Part shown: piece after piece, positions 24,540 through 28,487 of the stretch
Position numbering within the stretch: position 1 is the stretch's first letter
How the letters are laid out: the number at the start of each line of letters is the position of its first letter
Source: Firmicutes bacterium UBA5389
Lineage (GTDB): Bacteria; Bacillota; DTU025
Assembly: GCA_002409965.1 (NCBI GenBank)
Contig: DHON01000074.1
Span: 3,689 to 32,175 of the forward strand
Direction of reading: 5' to 3'
DNA length: 28,487 nucleotides
The notes under the pieces: generated by a model
The model's database searches: none
Told to the model about the DNA's origin: nothing
What the model saw: only the letters and a program-made list of their open reading frames with translations
Made by a program: the position numbers and the translations under genes

Positions 24540-25841
24540 TCAGTAAGATGCCTGCGGCACAAACGTACCTGTTCCTTTTAGGTAGCAGTCGAAGAACTCC
24601 AGCGCCAACTGGCTTACGGTGGTTAGGCAATATTCCGTGTCTATACTTGCTTTCCGTCCATTCAGCATTCGTGTGAGCAGCGGACTCGTAAGGGCCAAAT
24701 CTGTCAAGGTGAGATGCCCTGCCCCTCGGACATGTACGCTGAAAGAGGTCGCCTCCGTATCCGCAAGCAACTTCGCATTCGCTGCGTATTGCGGCAGTTC
24801 ATCCAGATGACTCCATGAGCTGTCTGAGTAGATGTTCAGCACGGGTACAGGATACGTTTCGTCATTCCACACAAACTCCCCGTCTTCGACACCGACAATA
24901 TCGCACATGAAGGGCGACTCCAGGGCAATAACCGCGCCCACATCATCCCTGGGTCGGCCAACTCCCAACGCGGCAGAACCTCCCAACGAATGCCCCAGAA
25001 CGCCGATCTTCGTTATATCTATGAGTGCGTAGACAGGATCGGAATCTCCGCTAGCTGCCTGGCTGAGGGCATAGTCGATAGCGAAGTTCAGGTCGCCTGT
25101 GCGTACTCCCATCCACTTCTGATAGTACTCACGGCTCTGCATCTTGTCGCGCTCTGCGTCCTCAGCTAGGATCTCGCGCATGAAACCTCTGTCAATCAAC
25201 GATATTCTCCCGTCTGTGTCGGCGGTGAACAGGCACTGGTATGTGTGGTCGATTGAGCACACAACATAACCGTGGCTTGCCAGCTCTCTGTACAGCGACA
25301 GATCGCTCGACTTCACTCCGAACGACCCATGAGAGAAGACGATAAGCGGGTATTTGCCATCGGCGTCTTCGGGATACCAGTATTGCACAGTGAGTCTTCT
25401 GGGTCCGCCGGTGTCGGAATACGTGTCGATGCGGTTTTCGTCGGCATAGGTGTAGGCTACCGTTTCGATGCCATACGCTCCGGTGGTCTTCAGCGGTTTG
25501 TACTGCGGGAATATCAGGGCAGGGCTGAGGGCAAGCAGCACAGCCAAAAGCGCCAGAACGGCTCTTTTGATGAGGCTGCCGATCCTGAATGCTGCACCAT
25601 CACGGTCTCTTCGCACAAGTGCTATTGCGCTGAGCAGCGCCCATGTCAGCAGCAATGCTGCAAAAGCATACCAGCGAAGACTCCATTCTATGATGGACGT
25701 TATCATCAGCAGGACGAACACAGCGAAGGCGCTTATGCGCATGGTTCTTCTGCCTGTCGCTTGATATGATCTTGAGTGAATGCAATACGCCGCAAATGCC
25801 AGCTCAACTGCAATCGCGGCGAACAGAATGATACTTCCCAT
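24540..25841 (-). CDS. Membrane-anchored alpha/beta hydrolase (PAF-acetylhydrolase/lipase-like)
   Basis: The 433-residue protein opens with about four hydrophobic segments (residues ~3-20, 33-50, 58-76, 90-110), then a hydrolase domain. Features are SHGSFG (oxyanion loop), the nucleophile elbow GVLGHSLGGSAALG with Ser in GHSLGG, an Asp-containing strand around VLNIYSDSSWSHLDEL, and the histidine in VRGAGHLTLTDLAL. This resembles PAF-acetylhydrolase/dienelactone-hydrolase lipases attached to the membrane, with the domain probably facing outward (inference). It is upstream of the fusion gene on the same strand, with a 61-bp gap, and may be the first gene of the same transcript. It lies between that gene and fragment X, a place where copy A has nothing; it was probably inserted into copy B or lost from copy A. 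Confidence 0.85.
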   Translation of the reverse strand: MGSIILFAAIAVELAFAAYCIHSRSYQATGRRTMRISAFAVFVLLMITSIIEWSLRWYAFAALLLTWALLSAIALVRRDRDGAAFRIGSLIKRAVLALLAVLLALSPALIFPQYKPLKTTGAYGIETVAYTYADENRIDTYSDTGGPRRLTVQYWYPEDADGKYPLIVFSHGSFGVKSSDLSLYRELASHGYVVCSIDHTYQCLFTADTDGRISLIDRGFMREILAEDAERDKMQSREYYQKWMGVRTGDLNFAIDYALSQAASGDSDPVYALIDITKIGVLGHSLGGSAALGVGRPRDDVGAVIALESPFMCDIVGVEDGEFVWNDETYPVPVLNIYSDSSWSHLDELPQYAANAKLLADTEATSFSVHVRGAGHLTLTDLALTSPLLTRMLNGRKASIDTEYCLTTVSQLALEFFDCYLKGTGTFVPQASY

Positions 25842-25864
25842 GGTTTTCGTCGTCGCACCTCACA

Positions 25865-25960
25865 TCATGCAGCTTCGCTCATCACGCGATTCACGACAGC
25901 CACCATCTCTGAGATACTGCGTCTGGCAGCGTACACTGGAAAGTCTACCATACCAAGACA
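25865..25960 (-). pseudogene. Unknown gene X, 3' fragment (copy B)
   Basis: Reads LGMVDFPVYAARRSISEMVA then VVNRVMSEAA and a TGA stop (25865-25867), matching the copy-A fragment at 17288-17400. It lies 24 bp upstream of the lipase-like gene. The rest of the gene is missing on both copies, so its loss came before the duplication or happened in both. Confidence 0.5.
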
Positions 25961-26036
25961 CGAAACACCACTTCACGGGCCTTGCTGTGCTGGTATGAGC
26001 GCAGTGAGGTCTACTGCTGGAATGGATGTGACCGGG

Positions 26037-26514
26037 ATGTCCAAACACACAGGGACAGGAACCGAGGCTGCGGACGCCATAGCGGCCATAGCGTCAGTCT
26101 TCCAGGCCCATCATAAGGAGCGCCATTTCTCCGGTGCAGGGCTCGTGAAGCGAGGCTATGAGGTTCTGTTCTCCGGCGCGCATGGATACGCGCACAGAGG
26201 GTGGCGGATCCCAAACACCGTGTCTACCAGGTTCGATACAGCCTCCATCACCAAGTTGTTCACCGCGGTGGCGGTGTTGCAGCTAGTGGAGCGCGGTCTC
26301 CTGTCGCTGCACGATGGCGTGCTCGACATCCTTAGATATGCTGACTCCAAAGGTCATGTACATGCAGAAAGACGGGGAGAACCCTGGCGTCGATGGTGTT
26401 CTCAGATGTTACCCTGATACCAGCACCGTGGTTGCGATCCTCGCCAACCAGGATTGCCATGTATGGGACATGGCCAACGAGGTGCATGCGGCGCTCATGG
26501 GCCAACCCATCTGA
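26037..26514 (+). pseudogene. Serine hydrolase, internally deleted (duplication copy B)
   Basis: The frame starts MSKHTGTGTEAADAIAAIAS and matches the intact copy at 17471 up to GVLDIL, including the S-I-T-K active site. It then loses about 180 codons and changes frame. It resumes as LTPKVMYMQKDGENPGVDGV, LRCYPDTSTVVAILANQDCH and on to a stop at 26514. A second deletion inside the tail joins KVMY straight to MQKDG, where the intact copy has about 25 more residues between two TCATGTA repeats. The YxN motif is gone. Upstream sequence is also homologous to copy A, including fragment X. Confidence 0.9.
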
Positions 26515-26569
26515 CTGGCTTGCTCGTTTGGCGGGTACGTCCGCCGTCTCAACCGCGGCGCGGCTCTGC

Positions 26570-27340
26570 TCAGGACAGCGACAGCTGACTGCCGCGGAAG
26601 GGCTCGCGGTATGGTTCGCGGTAGGCCTCGATGATGTCTTCCATCTTGTACAAGATGCCTAGCCTATCGCACTCCGCGCAAAACACGCGCCATAGTTCAG
26701 TCGCCCTGGGAGAGCGGAACTCGTACGCATTGCCAAACTGCTTCGCATACTTGAGCCTGAGGCCGGGGAAGTGTTCATCGAGTTTCGAGTAGTACCACTC
26801 TCGCTGGTTCTGTCGCAACGTGACCCCGAAAGCCGGGTAGATGAACCTTGCTCCGGCCTCGCTCGCCAGGCGGATGATGCTGACCACGTTGTCGTCGCTG
26901 TCCTCTATGAACGGCAGTACCGGCATGAGCAGTATTCCGGTGAAGATGCCGTTTTCGGAAAGCTGCCTGATGGCGGAGAATCGCCTGGAGGCTACGGGCG
27001 CACGCGGCTTCACCTTTCGGCACAACTCGTCGTCGGCTGTGGTAACGGTCATTTTGACCAGCACAGGCGAATGGGTTTTGGTCGAGGTTATCACGTCTAT
27101 ATCACGCGTGACAAGATCGCTCTTCGTTGCTATGGAAATCCCGAAGTCGTGGGCGTCTATCAGCTTCATCGCGCCTCGCGTCAGGCGATATTCCTGCTCA
27201 AAGGGGTTGTAGGGATCGCTCATGGCGCCTGTGACTACAACGCCCTTCCTGCGCTTGCTTCTCAGCTCCCGTGCGATCAGGGCGAGGGCGTTGTCCTTGA
27301 AGCCCACTCGCTGCGGCTGTCGCAGTAAATGCAGCCGTGA
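26570..27340 (-). pseudogene. SplB-like radical SAM gene, 5'-truncated and frameshifted (duplication copy B)
   Basis: From KDNALALIARELRSKRRK to EPFRGSQLSLS the sequence parallels the intact copy at 18610-19494 closely. A 28-bp deletion between SRSE and KDNALAL shifts the frame, so the cluster motif (CHGCIYCDSRSE, near 27310-27345) is out of frame with the rest. The first ~30 codons of the family are replaced by unrelated sequence. Loss of the in-frame CxxxCxxC motif makes it non-functional. An upstream run-on frame opens the region to 27448 but has no homology. Confidence 0.9.
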
Positions 27341-27943
27341 CAACCAGGGTCCCGTCGAAGTCGCGCAGGCGTTGCAGTCTGCGTGCGCGACCGATGCGCG
27401 TGCGACAAGCGGGGCAATGCAGACGCAGGCGAAGTCGACAGATGGCAATTATTCGGTACCTGTTGCGCTCGTTCCAGGTTAGTTTTGACACCTGTCCCGT
27501 ACGCAACAGGTTGTGCAGAATCCGGTGAATGGGCGGCCCGATTTGGAGGACGGTGGGTCCTGTTGGGGACCTTTTAGTGTCGGCGGGCGATCCATTGCTG
27601 TCAACCCAGGTACATCCATCACCTGTAGCTGGGGATATGTCGTAAGGGGATGTGGAGCGCGCGGGAGGAGCCGATCGCGACTGAGCCTAGGTCGGCGAAC
27701 TAGTGTACGACCTGTTGAGCCTGGAGCAGGTCCCATAAAAGACCTGTTGCACACGCAACGGGTCGCGTTGGACCACGCCGATCATGCCCAAACTCGTCGG
27801 CGAGGCGTTCATCTTCAGGGTATCAACGCGGCTTTCACAGGACCCTGGGTCGCGCGGGCGGCCTGGAGGATCCCGTCAGAGTCATCCCTGTGCTTTCAGG
27901 ACCAGGCAATGGGGGCAGTGACGAGAAGGTGGAGTCCTCCCAT
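27341..27943. other. Non-coding or decayed region with inverted repeats
   Basis: No supported gene. Short inverted repeats occur: ACCTGT...ACAGGT (27490-27511), CAGGTC...GACCTG (27727-27746) and GACCTGTTGC-ACAC-GCAACGGGTC (27741-27764, one mismatch). The last two share the GACCTG arm, so two alternative hairpins are mutually exclusive. They may be remnants of an insertion-sequence end, or a terminator/attenuator-like structure. Confidence 0.35.
27741..27764. repeat. Inverted repeat with competing hairpin partner
   Basis: The arms GACCTGTTGC and GCAACGGGTC pair with one mismatch around ACAC. The left arm can instead pair with CAGGTC at 27727-27732. No T-run follows. Confidence 0.4.
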
Positions 27944-28371
27944 TCACAGACCCCAGCTATGAGGCGCGGGCCGCCGGCACTGAAAAGGGACTTCGACGGA
28001 TCCTTTCCATCTGGTCAGTCGCGGGCGGCTCGGCGAAAGCGCGCCCAAGTCATAGCCTGCTATCTCGCGCTGTAGGCGTTGCATCACGGCTGAAGCGAAC
28101 CCCTGCTTACGGCAACCTTCGTGAGTGGCGACGCCCTCGACATACGCCGAGTTCAGCCATGGGCCACTGCCGATGCGTAGGCGGCGGTCGAGCCATAGCG
28201 CATGCGATACCAGCCTGCCTCAAAGTACCCGAGCACATGAACTCGGCCGAGCGGCAGGCTCATGTAGTGTGAGTAGTCGCCATCGAATACCTGCGAACAC
28301 AGCTGGATAACCTCATCGGCCTGCGCTTGCGTCATCTCTGTGGAAGAGACAGTGAGCAACTCCAGAGCCAA
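27944..28371 (-). pseudogene. AAC(2')-like GNAT acetyltransferase with frameshift
   Basis: A TTG start at 28371 behind GGAGG opens MALELLTVSSTEMTQAQADE, VIQLCSQVFDGDYSHYM and GRVHVLGYFEAG. The match then continues one frame over: LVSHALWLDRRLRIGSGPWL, NSAYVEGVATHEGCRKQGFA, SAVMQRLQREIAGYDLGALS. This is the N-terminal two thirds of an aminoglycoside-2'-type GNAT, with the acetyl-CoA loop (RKQGFASAV). A single-base frameshift near 28211-28218 separates the two parts. The remaining C-terminus (PRLTRWKGSVEV and on to a stop at 27944) no longer fits the family closely. The frameshift could be real or a read error, but the altered end favours decay. Confidence 0.75.
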
Positions 28372-28487
28372 GCTGCATGGACCTCCTCTGCAGGCGCCTC
28401 GGCGGGCATCTGCGGCGCGCGGAAGACGCCAACACGGTTTGCGGCCTCAGTTTCAGGCAATTTCTGGTACCTGCGGGTTTTCCGCCA
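28372..28487. other. Window end, no supported gene
   Basis: Only the AAC(2')-like gene's ribosome binding site (around 28380-28387) is recognised. The rest contains no motif. Confidence 0.4.

Noticed and set aside
27513..27962. 149-codon plus-strand frame
   Set aside because: Rich in Arg/Gly/Ser as expected for chance frames in GC-rich DNA; no start signal and no family.
1..28487. CRISPR array, tRNA, rRNA or phage structural genes
   Set aside because: No regularly spaced direct repeats, cloverleaf signatures, long rRNA matches or phage modules were seen anywhere.

Overview
The window looks like a chromosomal accessory region of a free-living anaerobic or facultative bacterium, most likely a Bacillota (Firmicutes) lineage of moderately high GC. 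Evidence for this is strong GGAGG-type ribosome binding sites, several TTG and GTG starts, a consensus sigma-A type promoter, and gene content (DUF2284, L-2-amino-thiazoline-4-carboxylate hydrolase family, SplB-like radical SAM, MerR/GyrI-like regulator) common in Clostridia and their relatives. The species cannot be named from the sequence alone. I see no rRNA, tRNA or CRISPR array.

Layout. 1-2670 is decayed DNA: an IS110 transposase remnant (751-1123, minus) and a truncated DUF4143-type ATPase (about 1945-2505). 2672-3538 is an intact beta-hydroxyacid dehydrogenase. 3540-4330 holds a broken GNAT copy and an IS256 remnant. 4519-6549 is a large secreted serine beta-lactamase-like hydrolase. 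6550-8990 holds an intact GNAT-like protein between remnants of a nucleotidyltransferase and a phenylacetate-CoA-ligase-like enzyme. 8929-9823 is a MerR/GyrI-type regulator with a textbook 19-bp-spacer operator-promoter. 10188-10983 is an alpha/beta hydrolase broken by an internal deletion. 11127-13899 has an SDR oxidoreductase, an internally duplicated membrane protein and a GNAT acetyltransferase. 13939-14562 is a conserved Cys-rich protein of unknown function. 14837-15622 is a dead MNT/HEPN pair (in-frame TAA in one partner, the other cut by a small inverted-repeat element). 15664-16865 is a TetR regulator plus a Cys-rich target gene with matching palindromic operators.

16974-27448 is dominated by a diverged segmental duplication. 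Copy A (16974-19494) has a broken GNAT, an intact serine hydrolase and an intact radical SAM gene. Copy B (22805-27340) has an intact GNAT-phosphotransferase fusion, a broken serine hydrolase and a broken radical SAM gene. The two copies have decayed reciprocally, so one good copy of each gene survives. Between and within them lie a DUF2284 protein and a compact minus-strand gene train (25841 down to 20542): membrane-anchored alpha/beta hydrolase, GNAT-HhH-APH fusion, CrtI-like FAD oxidoreductase and ATC-hydrolase family protein. The last three are tightly coupled by overlap or near-overlap. The right end holds a frameshifted AAC(2')-like acetyltransferase.

A general theme is gene death by internal deletions whose endpoints share short matching sequences. 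It is seen in at least six loci and explains why so many short reading frames in this window are only fragments. The most system-like candidates are the GNAT-HhH-APH / FAD oxidoreductase / ATC-hydrolase operon and the self-contained TetR-operator-Cys-rich-protein cassette.
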